In this document: one piece after another, positions 23,513 to 31,752 of the stretch
Layout: every line of letters starts with the position of its first letter
How positions within the stretch are numbered: position 1 is the first letter of the stretch
Origin: Bacteroidales bacterium
GTDB lineage: Bacteria; Bacteroidota; Bacteroidia; Bacteroidales; UBA932
Assembly: GCA_024683255.1 (NCBI GenBank)
Contig: JAIKYL010000144.1
Span: forward strand, 1-42,450
Direction: 5' to 3'
Length of the DNA: 42,450 bases
Translations under genes and position numbers: made by a program
Notes under the pieces: generated by a model
Told to the model about the DNA's origin: nothing
Seen by the model: the letters and a program-made list of their open reading frames with translations, nothing else
The model's database searches: none

Positions 23513-24879
23513 AGCGCTTCCTTAAGCCATTTTCCCCTGTAAAGCCGGATGAGGAAGATGATTCCCCGGAAGGTGAGTTCTACCGCCATGCAGATCCAGA
23601 ATCCCACCAGACCATAGATCCTGGTCATGAAAATGGCCGGGATTATGCGGACTATCCACATGGAACCCAGGTTCATGAAGCTGGGCCACTTGGTGTCGCC
23701 AGCGCCCACGCAGGCGCCGTAGGCCACCATGGCGGCGGCATAGCCCAGTTCGGCAAAGGCCTCTATCCGCAGTACGCGGGCGCCCAGGTCGATGACGGCT
23801 GCGTCGGGGGAGAGCAGGCCCATCATCTGCGGGGCAAAAATGAACATGAGGATGGCCAGGAGGCCCATGATGCCCATCCCCAGGAAAGTGGTAATCCAGG
23901 CAAAGCGTTTGGCCAGTTCCTTCCTGCGGGCGCCGATGGACTGGCCCACCAGGGTGGTGGCTGCATCGGCAATACCCGCTCCGGGCATGTAGCAGAGGCT
24001 CTCGGCCGTGATGGCAAAGGAATTGGCGGCGATGGCGATGGTGCCCAGCGGCGCCACAATCACCGTGGCGGCAATGTATCCGCCGCGCATGAGGACGTTC
24101 TGGAAGGCCATGGGGCCGCTGATGTCCAGGGCTTTCCGAACAACCGGTTCCGTGGGCCGGAAGCTTCCGTGTTCATGCGTTAGCCGAAGCTCTTTGGAAC
24201 GGAAAACCAGGAAGGAGAACATGAGGAGGCCGGTAATGACCTCGGCCAGGCCGGAGCCGATGGCCGCGCCCACCACGCCCATATCCAGCACGTAGATAAA
24301 CAGGTAATTGAATGCCACGTCCATAAGGCACATGCCGATACTGAGGATGCTGGGTACCTTCATGTTGCCGCTGGCCTGCAGCATGGCGGCGCACATCCAG
24401 TCCAGGAGCATGGCCGGCATGAACAGGGACATGATGAGGAAGTACTTGGCGGCATCGGCCACAATGTCCTCTCCGCCGCCCAGCCAGACTGGGAGCTGCT
24501 GATGCACGGCTACGCCTAAGAGGCCGATGACGGCGCTGAAACCCAGCACGCACACCAGGGCCTGGCGCAGGATGTCCCGCGCGCCCTTGAAATCGTTACC
24601 GCCAATATGGTGCGCCACCTGCACGGAGAAACCGCTGGTGGCAGCCATCCCAAAGCCGCCCATGAGCCACAGACAGGTGGAAACCAGGCCGATGGCGGCC
24701 CCCGCTTCCGGTCCCAGATGCCCCACCATGGAGGTGTCTATGTACTGCATCATCACCGACGACAGCTGGGCCAGGATGGCAGGGTAGCTGAGCAGCAGGC
24801 TCAGCTTGAGCTGCTGCCCCAGGCTCAGGCTTTCTCCGTTACGGATTCTTCCCAGCAGGAGGTCCTTGCTTCCGGTCAT
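23509..24879 (-). CDS. MATE-family multidrug/sodium antiporter
   Basis: A 456-residue protein with about twelve hydrophobic segments in two related halves, starting LGQQLKLSLLLSYPAILAQLSSVMMQYIDTSMVGHLG, the classical MATE opening. Such transporters export cationic or other small molecules using a sodium or proton gradient; the substrate is not predictable. It is the last gene of the leftward queD-queE-prsW-recQ operon and starts three bases after the recQ stop. Confidence 0.93.
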   Translation of the reverse strand: MTGSKDLLLGRIRNGESLSLGQQLKLSLLLSYPAILAQLSSVMMQYIDTSMVGHLGPEAGAAIGLVSTCLWLMGGFGMAATSGFSVQVAHHIGGNDFKGARDILRQALVCVLGFSAVIGLLGVAVHQQLPVWLGGGEDIVADAAKYFLIMSLFMPAMLLDWMCAAMLQASGNMKVPSILSIGMCLMDVAFNYLFIYVLDMGVVGAAIGSGLAEVITGLLMFSFLVFRSKELRLTHEHGSFRPTEPVVRKALDISGPMAFQNVLMRGGYIAATVIVAPLGTIAIAANSFAITAESLCYMPGAGIADAATTLVGQSIGARRKELAKRFAWITTFLGMGIMGLLAILMFIFAPQMMGLLSPDAAVIDLGARVLRIEAFAELGYAAAMVAYGACVGAGDTKWPSFMNLGSMWIVRIIPAIFMTRIYGLVGFWICMAVELTFRGIIFLIRLYRGKWLKEAL

Positions 24880-24882
24880 GGC

Positions 24883-26757
24883 TTATGGGGTATAAGGGGG
24901 CACTTCTCCCCGGTCTATGAGTTCGCGGAGCACGTCCAGCCAGCGCTCGTCCCCGGGCCCCATGGCCGTACGGAGCTCTTTGAGGGAATAATGCCCCTCG
25001 CGGGCCTGGATAAGGGATTTCAGGCGCTCCGGGAGGTCTTTCGGCCGGGCGGCGGCGGAGCGGCAGACGTCGCATTTACCGCAGTCATCGGCCTTCTCCT
25101 GGCCGAAGTAACGGAGGAGGAAGCGGGAACGGCATTCGTCTTCTTCTTCCACGAACTCCGTCATGGTGCGCATCCTTCTTTCCGAAGCTTCCTTGAGCAG
25201 CTGGTAGCGCTTGGGGGTGAGCTGAACATCCCCGGGATGCAGGCGGTGATGCTGAAGGTACACCACGGTGGCACGATCGGCCGGGATATAGCGGATAACG
25301 TGGTTGATGCTCAGTTGGTAAAGCATTTCCCGCAGGTGGGGGACGGAGGTGTTGCACTTTCCGGCAATATATTCCTCGTCGATGGGGGTGGGGAAGGAGA
25401 AAATGCCGGTATAGGTGCGCATGAGCTGTTCCAGGAGGCCGGGCATCTGGGCCGATGGAAGGTCCGTGCTGTAAAGGGCCGTCCGGTCAATGTCTATCTT
25501 GATGCGGGTCTGGATGTCCATGTCTTCCGCAATGCTCCAGTGGCCCTCCCTTTCCAGGTATTTGATGGCATACCAGGCGGCCGATGACTGCAGCTTGAAA
25601 CGCTGGCAGAAAGCCGCCAGGTCTAGTTTGAGCATGCGGCCCATGCCTGTGTCGTAGGGGATTTCAAAGAAGACGTGAAGCTTCTGGTAGATGTCTTCTA
25701 TGTATTCCAGCGAAGGGAAGGAGACCTGCTGGATCTGCTTCAGGCGCTGGATGTCCGTTCCGTTCCAGAGGAGCACCGCCCAGGAGGGCTTGCCGTCGCG
25801 CCCCGCCCGGCCGGCTTCCTGGAAATAGGCTTCCGGACTGTCCGGCAGGTCTGCGTGTACCACAAAACGGACATCGGCCTTGTCTATGCCCATGCCGAAG
25901 GCGTTGGTGCAAACCATTACGCGGGTAGTGCCGGCCTTCCACTCTTCCTGGCGCTTGGCGCGGGTGGCGCTGCCCAGGCCGGCGTGGTAGTAATCGGCCT
26001 TGATGCCTGCCTGAGAGAGTGCAGCGGCCATTTCCTGGCAGCGGTTGCGGCTGCGTACGTACACTATTCCGGTGCCCTTTACGCCTTCGCAGATGCTCCG
26101 GATCTGGCCGGTCTTGTCCTGCGTTTTCCGGACGATGTAGCTGAGGTTGGGCCGCTCGAAGCCGGAGATTTTGAGATTGGGTTCCCGGAATTTGAGGCGG
26201 TCCATGATGTCCGCGGCCACATCCGGGGTGGCGGTGGCGGTGAGGGCAATTACGGGAGCATCCACCTTTTTCCGGAGCTCACCAATCTCCAGGTAATCCG
26301 GCCGGAAATCGTAGCCCCACTGGGAGATACAGTGCGCCTCGTCCACCACGATGTAGGAGACATTGAGAACGCTTAGGTAACTCTGAAACAACTGAGTCTT
26401 AAGGCGTTCCGGGGAGAGGTACAGGAACTTGAAGTCTCCGTAGGCGGCATTGTTGAGGGTGAGGTCCACCTGATGCCGGTCCATGCCAGCGTGAACGGCC
26501 AGAGCACGGATGCCCCGCTCTTGGAGGTTCTGCACCTGGTCCTTCATGAGGGCGATGAGGGGCGTGACCACCAGGGCAATGCCGTCCTGCATGAGGGCAG
26601 GCACCTGGAAGCAGACGCTCTTGCCGCCGCCCGTGGGCAGGATGGCCAACACGTCCCGTCCTTCCAGGGCGTCCCGGATAATCTCCTCCTGCATGGGGCG
26701 GAAGCTTTCGTATCCCCAGTATGTCTGTAGTACCTCCTGCGGCGTCATAGGTGTCAA
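24883..26757 (-). CDS. recQ: ATP-dependent DNA helicase RecQ
   Basis: A 624-residue superfamily 2 helicase for 3'-5' unwinding in recombination and repair. Motif 0 is WGYESFRPMQEEII, Walker A is LPTGGGKSVCFQ (about 40-51), Walker B is VDEAHCISQWGYDFRP, and the later motif is QEAGRAGRDGKPS. The RQC zinc cluster shows CRSRFLLRYFG...CGKCDVCR. The region after the zinc cluster is short, with no convincing HRDC domain, so it is a compact RecQ form. It lies three bases downstream of the PrsW-like gene in the same leftward operon. Confidence 0.94.
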   Translation of the reverse strand: MTPMTPQEVLQTYWGYESFRPMQEEIIRDALEGRDVLAILPTGGGKSVCFQVPALMQDGIALVVTPLIALMKDQVQNLQERGIRALAVHAGMDRHQVDLTLNNAAYGDFKFLYLSPERLKTQLFQSYLSVLNVSYIVVDEAHCISQWGYDFRPDYLEIGELRKKVDAPVIALTATATPDVAADIMDRLKFREPNLKISGFERPNLSYIVRKTQDKTGQIRSICEGVKGTGIVYVRSRNRCQEMAAALSQAGIKADYYHAGLGSATRAKRQEEWKAGTTRVMVCTNAFGMGIDKADVRFVVHADLPDSPEAYFQEAGRAGRDGKPSWAVLLWNGTDIQRLKQIQQVSFPSLEYIEDIYQKLHVFFEIPYDTGMGRMLKLDLAAFCQRFKLQSSAAWYAIKYLEREGHWSIAEDMDIQTRIKIDIDRTALYSTDLPSAQMPGLLEQLMRTYTGIFSFPTPIDEEYIAGKCNTSVPHLREMLYQLSINHVIRYIPADRATVVYLQHHRLHPGDVQLTPKRYQLLKEASERRMRTMTEFVEEEDECRSRFLLRYFGQEKADDCGKCDVCRSAAARPKDLPERLKSLIQAREGHYSLKELRTAMGPGDERWLDVLRELIDRGEVPPYTP

Positions 26758-26760
26758 AGA

Positions 26761-27507
26761 CTATATGTCCAGGTGGGTCAGTTGGTCATCTATCTCTTTC
26801 TGAATCTCCTGGTCAGTGGTCAGGTGCTTGTTGAACAGCTTTTTGGAAGTCTTGGCCATAAGGATGTACAGGCCGGCGAAGAGGGCGATGAGGCCCGTTG
26901 CGGCGGCCGATACGGTGGACACCATGAGGAGGGCGTCAAAGGCCGAATGCAGGAGTATGGGCAGGGCGATGGCCAGGAAGATGTTCCGGGCCCGCTGGGA
27001 AGGGTCGTCAAACGCAGCCTTGGAAACGTAGTAGCCCATCACCACGGCAAAGAAGAAGTGACCGGGAACGGAGAACAGGGCCCGCATGGCACCCACATAG
27101 GCCCAGGCCTGGAAGTTCTGGATCAGGTACATAATGTTCTCCACCGCGGCGAATCCCAAACCCACGCAGGCAGCGTACACAATGCCGTCCACGTATTCGT
27201 CAAAATAGCGACAGCGCCTGAGGAAAAGCCACAGCATGGCGAATTTGGCCAGTTCTTCCGGAATGCCCGCACCAAAAACAGCCAAGCGGAGATATTCTCC
27301 CACTGTAGCGGCTTCGGTAGGAACTACGCCGATGCCCATCAGCGGAAACGATATCAGCGTGGAAGCCAGCACGGACAAAACACCGTAGCCAAAAGCTATC
27401 AGGATTTCCCGCGTGGGTTCCTTCTGCAGCACATCCTTGTTGTAGATGAAATACAACAAGCCCAACGCAGGCGCCAGGGCCGCTAAGATAACGATAAGAA
27501 TTATCAT
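26761..27507 (-). CDS. PrsW-family intramembrane metalloprotease
   Basis: A 248-residue protein with about seven hydrophobic segments. The family motifs are GIPEELAKFAMLW (EExxK, putative metal ligands), GHFFFAVVMGYYV (His) and LPILLHSAFDALL (His). In Bacillus PrsW starts degradation of an anti-sigma factor in the membrane; the target here is unknown. The C-terminal roughly 30 residues are charged and cytoplasmic (KKLFNKHLTTDQEIQKEIDD). Its start overlaps the queE stop by four bases. Confidence 0.9.
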   Translation of the reverse strand: MIILIVILAALAPALGLLYFIYNKDVLQKEPTREILIAFGYGVLSVLASTLISFPLMGIGVVPTEAATVGEYLRLAVFGAGIPEELAKFAMLWLFLRRCRYFDEYVDGIVYAACVGLGFAAVENIMYLIQNFQAWAYVGAMRALFSVPGHFFFAVVMGYYVSKAAFDDPSQRARNIFLAIALPILLHSAFDALLMVSTVSAAATGLIALFAGLYILMAKTSKKLFNKHLTTDQEIQKEIDDQLTHLDI

Positions 27508-28079
27508 CTGATATTCAATAATTTATGTGTCTGTAAAGAAAGCCGCCACTGGGGGTGGGCCTGGATGTAGGCCACCGTCTCCGCCGTATTGGCGCTACCG
27601 TCCGGAGCGGCACAGGGCTGCAGGAAATGCCACTGGGCCGGGAAATCCGCCCATTTGGCCGGTTCAATTCCGGGGGCAAGGACCAGCTTCAGTTCATCGG
27701 CCTTTTCCAACACCACTTTTCCGTTGACTACAACGTCCTCTTTGGGGCTAAGCGTTACCCAATCAAGGCCCTCCGGAACCTCTCTGGTTCCGTTGGTCTC
27801 CAGATGCAGCTGATAACCGGCTGCATGCAGGGCATCCACCAGTTCCCCGTCCAATTGCAGAAGCGGTTCACCGCCCGTAAGGCACACCCGTTTGCAGGAT
27901 CCGGTAGCACGAACCGCCTGAACAATCTCTTCCGCCCGCATCGGCCGTCCTTCCCGGTGATCCGTGTCACAGAAAGGGCATCGCAGATTACAGCCGCTGA
28001 AACGGACAAACACCATAGGCGTCCCCGTCCAGAACCCTTCACCCTGCAGGCTATAGAATATTTCGTTGATTCTGTACAT
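27504..28079 (-). CDS. queE: 7-carboxy-7-deazaguanine synthase (radical SAM)
   Basis: A 191-residue enzyme that contracts 6-carboxytetrahydropterin to 7-carboxy-7-deazaguanine, the third step towards queuosine. The opening INEIFYSLQGEGFWTG and the radical SAM cluster motif SGCNLRCPFCDTDH (CxxxCxxC) are clear, followed by the SAM motif CLTGGEPLLQ. The size fits the short QueE group. It sits two bases after queD and overlaps prsW, so it is the second gene in the operon. Confidence 0.95.
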   Translation of the reverse strand: MYRINEIFYSLQGEGFWTGTPMVFVRFSGCNLRCPFCDTDHREGRPMRAEEIVQAVRATGSCKRVCLTGGEPLLQLDGELVDALHAAGYQLHLETNGTREVPEGLDWVTLSPKEDVVVNGKVVLEKADELKLVLAPGIEPAKWADFPAQWHFLQPCAAPDGSANTAETVAYIQAHPQWRLSLQTHKLLNIR

Positions 28080-28081
28080 GG

Positions 28082-28420
28082 TTAGTCCCGCTCATAGGCG
28101 GCCATGTTCATTTCTGACTCCCAGACTTCTACCTTGTAGGCGTTCTCCACATTGTCGCAGATCCAGCGGGCTATGTTCTCCGCAGTGGGGTTGAAGTCAA
28201 ACACCTCGTTCAGGTTCTTGTGGTCCAACGCATTGGTAATCTGTTGTTTAATCTGGGTGAAATCCGTTACCATGCCATCGGCATTGAGCTTTTCGCTCTT
28301 GCAGTAAATCTTCACAATCCAGTTGTGCCCGTGCAGATTCTCGCACTTGCTCTCGTACGAAAGGTTAAGCGCATGGGCCGACGATATTTCCAGTCTCTTG
28401 CAAACGTAATACATACGCAC
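28082..28420 (-). CDS. queD: 6-carboxytetrahydropterin synthase
   Basis: A 112-residue QueD/PTPS-family enzyme that makes 6-carboxytetrahydropterin from dihydroneopterin triphosphate. Zinc histidines are visible in ISSAHAL and NLHGHNW, and the catalytic cysteine precedes them in SKCENLHGH. The C-terminal glutamate is in VEVWESEMNMAAYE. The start may be the first ATG (28420) or the third codon (MYYVCKRLEISSAH), which matches the family better. It leads the five-gene operon queD-queE-prsW-recQ-MATE. The matching queC is at 34441-35082 on the other strand. Confidence 0.95.
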   Translation of the reverse strand: MRMYYVCKRLEISSAHALNLSYESKCENLHGHNWIVKIYCKSEKLNADGMVTDFTQIKQQITNALDHKNLNEVFDFNPTAENIARWICDNVENAYKVEVWESEMNMAAYERD

Positions 28421-28432
28421 TTAATATTTTTA

Positions 28433-28440
28433 CAAAGATA
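28433..28440 (-). promoter_or_regulatory. Promoter -7 element of the queD operon
   Basis: Read leftward: TATCTTTG, an exact TAnnTTTG match 12 bases before the first possible queD ATG. No exact -33 TTTG is visible. I see no preQ1 riboswitch in the very short leader. Confidence 0.65.
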
Positions 28441-28716
28441 GTAAAAAAACAGGCCCCGTCCACTTTTTTACCGCCAATCCAGCCTTTCTGCCTTTCAGAG
28501 GCCTCCAGGTGGATTCGCGGCAAGAAAAAAGCCCGTTTTAGCCTAAAACGTTGCCGCCAATACACGCAGAATGCACCAGCGGCCGCTTTTGTGGATTCGT
28601 GGCACGTCGTCGTCGAGGACTATGTGGCACGCAAAAAGCCAGGTAACTGCGGCGGTGTTGAGCGAAGCGATTAGGAGGGGTTTGGGGGATGCTTCCCCCA
28701 ATGGGTCGAAGACCTT
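28441..28716. other. Gene-free stretch with two imperfect copies of an ~82-base unit
   Basis: Between the queD promoter and the tRNA terminator I find no convincing gene. CCGCCAAT occurs at 28471 and 28554, and GTGGATTCGYGGCA at 28509-28522 and 28591-28604. Both sit about 82 bases apart with similar order, so the region looks like a decayed tandem duplication. A 17-base near-palindrome (CGTTTTAG-C-CTAAAACG) and a small hairpin (TGGGGGA-TGC-TTCCCCCA, about 28683-28700) are also present. Short frames here are not protein-like. Confidence 0.5.
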
Positions 28717-28766
28717 GTGGCTCATAGGAAAAGCCCGGCATTAACCGGGCTTTTCCTATGAGCCAC
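28717..28766 (-). terminator. tRNA-Thr terminator hairpin that includes the tRNA 3' end
   Basis: The two arms are perfectly complementary over 22 bases (28717-28738 and 28745-28766) around a six-base loop. The inner part (AGGAAAAGCCCGG...CCGGGCTTTTCCT) looks like a standard terminator. The outer part continues without mismatch through the last six bases of the tRNA gene, so one arm carries a second copy of AGCCAC resembling the tRNA's own 5' acceptor strand. Confidence 0.85.
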
Positions 28767-28833
28767 TCACCAGGCTCGAACTGGCGACCTGCGCGTTACG
28801 AATGCGCTGCTCTACCGACTGAGCTAAAGTGGC
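28761..28833 (-). tRNA. tRNA-Thr (anticodon CGU)
   Basis: Read leftward: acceptor GCCACTT pairs with GAGTGGC (one T-G pair), the D arm is AGCTCAGTCGGTAGAGC, the anticodon loop is TTCGTAA with anticodon CGT, and the T arm is CGCCAGTTCGAGCCTGG region with the invariant GTTCGA. The anticodon reads ACG, threonine. It is 73 bases including discriminator T; CCA is not encoded. A small A-C mismatch closes the anticodon stem next to the loop. Confidence 0.93.
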
Positions 28834-28860
28834 CTGACCGATTGTGGGGAATCGGGACTG

Positions 28861-28868
28861 CAAATATA
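28861..28868 (-). promoter_or_regulatory. Promoter -7 element of tRNA-Thr
   Basis: Read leftward: TATATTTG (TAnnTTTG), 27 bases upstream of the mature tRNA 5' end, leaving a leader of roughly 20 bases that contains CCGATT/AATCGG. Several TTTG triplets lie 16-21 bases upstream. Confidence 0.65.
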
Positions 28869-28898
28869 AGGCTTTTTTCCAAAACAAACCAAACTTTA

Positions 28899-28930
28899 TT
28901 TGCAGAGGTTCAGCGAAAACCGTATTTTTG
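28899..28930 (+). promoter_or_regulatory. Promoter of the flavoprotein gene
   Basis: TTTG (28899-28902), 20 bases, TATTTTTG (28923-28930). The ATG follows at 28985 after a leader that can fold as CCCCTT-TTC-AAGGGG. The promoter is divergent from the tRNA-Thr promoter. Confidence 0.8.
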
Positions 28931-28984
28931 CAGTTTGAAGCCCCTTTTCAAGGGGAGGGGCTGGTATGTAACCAAATTGAGCGT

Positions 28985-30484
28985 ATGCGAGCAGACATAA
29001 TAGTGATTGGCGGAGGCGCTGCGGGCCTTATGGCGGCCGTGGGTGCAGCCCGTGAACTGGCTTCGTCGGAGAACGGCGGCACCGTGGTGGTGCTGGAAAA
29101 GATGCCCAAGGCGGGCCGGAAAGTGATGATTACCGGCAAGGGCCGCTGTAATTTCACCAACGTAAAGGCATGGGAAGATTTCCAGGCCCATATCCGCACG
29201 GATGCCAATTTCGTGAGCCCTGCCTTCCACAATCTTACTCCGGAAGGCGTTGTGGCGCTGTTCAAGGAAAACGGCATGCGCAGCGTGGTGGAGCGGGGAG
29301 ACCGGGCTTTTCCGGAATCCCACAATGCGGGAGATGTGGTGGATACCCTCCTGAGGGCCTGCACTCTTTCCGGTGTGCGTGTTGTCACGGACTGTGAAGT
29401 GAAAACCATTGATCCCACGCCCCGCGGCTTCAGCCTGGACTGTGTACAGACCACCCGCAAAAAGGTTAAGATTCCCGTGGACGATCCCCGCAAGCTCAAG
29501 CCCGGAAAACCGGCTCCCACGCGGGAGGAAATAACCATCGAACCGGTGGAATACACCTGCAAGAAGCTTATCATCGCCACCGGCGGCCTTTCCTATCCCG
29601 GAACCGGATCTACCGGAGACGGCTATCTGTGGGCCGAGGAAATGGGCCACGGCCTGGATGCCTGCTACCCGGCGCTCACTGCACTGGTGCCCGCCGGCTA
29701 CAAGGAGGAAGGCACCCTTCAGGGAGAGATCAAACAGGCTTTCCGAGGTCGTACGGTGTATGGAAAAACCAAGGAGCGCAAGATTGCTCCGCTGCCGGCC
29801 TGGTATCCCAAGTTTGAAAAGCATATCGAGCGTATTACGCCCCTGTCGGACCTGGGCGGCCTTTTCAACGGCAACAATCTGGACAACGTACAGCTCACCT
29901 TGCTGGTGAACGGGCAGGCGGTGCAGCAGGAATTCGGGGACATTGAATTCACGGACGGAGGTCTGGAAGGCCCGCTGGGCTTCCAGATTAGCCGCCGCGC
30001 CGTAAAGGCCCTCATCGACGGGCACAAAGTGGCCGTGACCATTGACCTCAAGCCCGCCGTGGAACTTGAAAAGCTGGATGCCGATGTACATGCCAAATGG
30101 GAGGAGGTGATTCACGACGAGCGCTCCAAGGGGCAGAGCTTCCAGCGCCTGTTCCGCATCATGCTGGGCAAGCTCATCCCCTGGAACATTACCCTGGCTT
30201 TCCTCAAGACCAACCCCAAGGTTAGTGTGGATACCCTGGCCGCCACCCTCAAGGACTGGCGCCTGGACATTGCCGGCTTCGTGGGCTTTGAGCGCAGCGT
30301 CATAACCGCCGGCGGTGTGAGCACGGCCGATGTGGTGGCCAAAACCCTGGAATCCAAGAAACAACCCGGTCTGTATTTTGCCGGGGAAGTACTTGATATG
30401 GACTGTGATACGGGTGGCTACAACCTGCAGGCCGCCTTCTGCACCGGCTATCTGGCCGGCCAGTCAGCTGCTAAATCTTTATAA
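28985..30484 (+). CDS. Flavoprotein of the HI0933/YhiN (BaiN-like) family
   Basis: I place the start at 28985 (MRADIIVIGGGAAGLMAA). The frame is open further upstream, but that part overlaps the promoter. The 499-residue protein has the FAD dinucleotide-binding motif IVIGGGAAGLMAA, the family motif GRKVMITGKGRCNFTN, and a second FAD segment IIATGGLSYPGTGSTGDGYLWAEEMGH. It closes with ITAGGVSTADV and GLYFAGEVLDMDCDTGGYNLQAAFCTGYLAG. Family members are predicted NAD(P)/FAD oxidoreductases; a bile-acid role is known only for BaiN in clostridia and should not be transferred. An insert of about 45 residues at about 155-190 (KKVKIPVDDPRKLKPGKPAP) is longer than in compact homologues. Confidence 0.9.
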   Translation: MRADIIVIGGGAAGLMAAVGAARELASSENGGTVVVLEKMPKAGRKVMITGKGRCNFTNVKAWEDFQAHIRTDANFVSPAFHNLTPEGVVALFKENGMRSVVERGDRAFPESHNAGDVVDTLLRACTLSGVRVVTDCEVKTIDPTPRGFSLDCVQTTRKKVKIPVDDPRKLKPGKPAPTREEITIEPVEYTCKKLIIATGGLSYPGTGSTGDGYLWAEEMGHGLDACYPALTALVPAGYKEEGTLQGEIKQAFRGRTVYGKTKERKIAPLPAWYPKFEKHIERITPLSDLGGLFNGNNLDNVQLTLLVNGQAVQQEFGDIEFTDGGLEGPLGFQISRRAVKALIDGHKVAVTIDLKPAVELEKLDADVHAKWEEVIHDERSKGQSFQRLFRIMLGKLIPWNITLAFLKTNPKVSVDTLAATLKDWRLDIAGFVGFERSVITAGGVSTADVVAKTLESKKQPGLYFAGEVLDMDCDTGGYNLQAAFCTGYLAGQSAAKSL

Positions 30485-30487
30485 ATT

Positions 30488-31090
30488 ATGGATAAGAAAA
30501 GTTATGCATTTGGAATGAGCGTGGCGTCCAGCTTTTACCAGCAGGGCATCCGCATTCCCAACCTGGAAGATTTCATCGCCGGCCTGAAGGCCATGCTTTC
30601 CGGCGACAAGATTGCCATCTCCATGGAAGAGGCAGGGGAGGCCCTGGAGGCCTTCTACAAGGAGCTGGAGGCGGAGACGGCCGAAAGGGCCGCCGCAGCC
30701 GGCGCAGCCGCCAAGGCCGAAGGCGAGAAATTCCTGGCCGATGTAGCCAAGGACCTGAACGTGAAGGCCACCGGCAGCGGACTGCTCTACAAGGTGATCA
30801 AGGAAGGCACCGGCAAAAAGCCCAAGGCTACGGACACCGTGGTGTGCCATTACGAAGGCACCTTTGCCGACGGCAGCGTCTTTGACAGCTCCTACAAGCG
30901 GGGAGAGCCGGCCGAATTCGGCCTGAACCAGGTGATCAAGGGCTGGACGGAAGGTCTGCAGCTCATGAGCGAAGGCGCCAAGTACGAACTGTACCTGCCG
31001 TACCACCTGGCCTATGGCGAAAGCGGCACCCGCGGCATCCCGCCGTGCAGCGCGCTTAAGTTCGTGGTGGAACTCATTGAAGTGAAATAG
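30488..31090 (+). CDS. FKBP-type peptidyl-prolyl cis-trans isomerase
   Basis: A 200-residue protein with an N-terminal FKBP_N dimerisation domain (about 1-95, alanine/glutamate rich helix) and a C-terminal FKBP domain (about 100-199). The latter has active-site residues in YEGTFADGSVFDSSYKRGEPAEF and IKGWTEGLQLMSEGAKYELYLPYHLAYGE. It catalyses proline isomerisation and acts as a folding helper. No signal peptide is visible, so unlike many Mip/FkpA relatives it is probably cytoplasmic. It begins three bases after the flavoprotein stop, and its stop overlaps the next start. Confidence 0.94.
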   Translation: MDKKSYAFGMSVASSFYQQGIRIPNLEDFIAGLKAMLSGDKIAISMEEAGEALEAFYKELEAETAERAAAAGAAAKAEGEKFLADVAKDLNVKATGSGLLYKVIKEGTGKKPKATDTVVCHYEGTFADGSVFDSSYKRGEPAEFGLNQVIKGWTEGLQLMSEGAKYELYLPYHLAYGESGTRGIPPCSALKFVVELIEVK

Positions 31091-31665
31091 TGACTGTCAT
31101 TCAGGCCATAGAGATCTTTGCGCTGGTTACCGGCGTGGCGTATGTAGTGCTGGAGATCCTCCAGAAGAACGCCATGTGGGTGCTGGGCATCCTAACGGGA
31201 GCTGCGTGCGCCTTCAGCTTCGGCGTGCAGCACGTGTGGGCTTCCATGGGCCTGAACATCTATTACGTTGTCATTTCCTTCATCGGCCTGGCCAAGTGGC
31301 GGAAGGACGGTGCCAGGGTGGCCGAAGGAGCCATCCACCTTAGGGCGTTGCCCAAAAAGGTGGCTCTCTGGAGCGCATGCATCTTTGTGCTGGGTTCCCT
31401 GGCCATGATTTTCCTCCTGAGGGCCATCGGCGATGCAGAGCCCCGGCTGGACGGCGCAGCCACCGTGCTAAGCATAATTGGCACCTGGTGGCTGGCCCAG
31501 AGCTATCTGCAGCAGTGGCTCATCTGGATTGTGGCCGATATCATCACAACCACCCTCTGCATAGTAACCGGCCAGTACTGGATGGCCCTGCTATACCTGG
31601 CCTACATCGCTTCCGCAATATATGGTTATTTTCATTGGAGAAAAAAAGGTGTATATTTAAATTAG
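31090..31665 (+). CDS. pnuC: PnuC-family nicotinamide riboside transporter
   Basis: A 191-residue membrane protein with about seven hydrophobic segments. Family features are WVLGILTGAACAFSF, the conserved LNIYYVVISFIGLAKW, and the C-terminal block WLIWIVADIITTTLCIVTGQYWMALLYLAYIASAIYGYFHW. It facilitates uptake of nicotinamide riboside or a related vitamin. The start codon is GTG, overlapping the FKBP stop codon by one base, which favours coupled translation. Its TAG stop is formed by a partial intergenic repeat (31661 onward). Confidence 0.9.
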   Translation: MTVIQAIEIFALVTGVAYVVLEILQKNAMWVLGILTGAACAFSFGVQHVWASMGLNIYYVVISFIGLAKWRKDGARVAEGAIHLRALPKKVALWSACIFVLGSLAMIFLLRAIGDAEPRLDGAATVLSIIGTWWLAQSYLQQWLIWIVADIITTTLCIVTGQYWMALLYLAYIASAIYGYFHWRKKGVYLN

Positions 31666-31730
31666 GGAGAGGGTAACGTAGAAAAAGTCGAGGCGTGGGC
31701 CTGTGGGACTTAAAGGGAAAGGGTGCTATA
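31661..31730 (+). repeat. Partial intergenic repeat, copy R4 (tail only)
   Basis: It reads TTAGGGAGAGGGTAACGT, then after a variable stretch GTGGGACTTAAAGGGAAAGG. This is the same order as the tail of R2 at 9780-9840 read leftward. The double-hairpin head is missing. The first TAG is the stop codon of pnuC. It fills most of the spacer before the BadF-type gene. Confidence 0.75.
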
Positions 31731-31752
31731 GAATGTTGAAAGTGATTTATTT

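Noticed and set aside
28538..28741. Short open frames of 60-67 codons next to tRNA-Thr
   Set aside because: The composition is Arg/Pro-rich and they span hairpins and an imperfect repeat. No family resemblance is seen, so they are more likely non-coding.
28717..28766. The tRNA 3'-end repeat as an integrase attachment site
   Set aside because: Attachment duplications are direct repeats flanking an element. Here the copy is inverted, immediately adjacent and loops back as a hairpin, and no integrase is nearby.
28910..30364. A 484-codon minus-strand open frame opposite the flavoprotein gene
   Set aside because: The plus strand encodes complete FAD motifs. The antisense frame has no recognisable motif and overlaps the promoter and leader.
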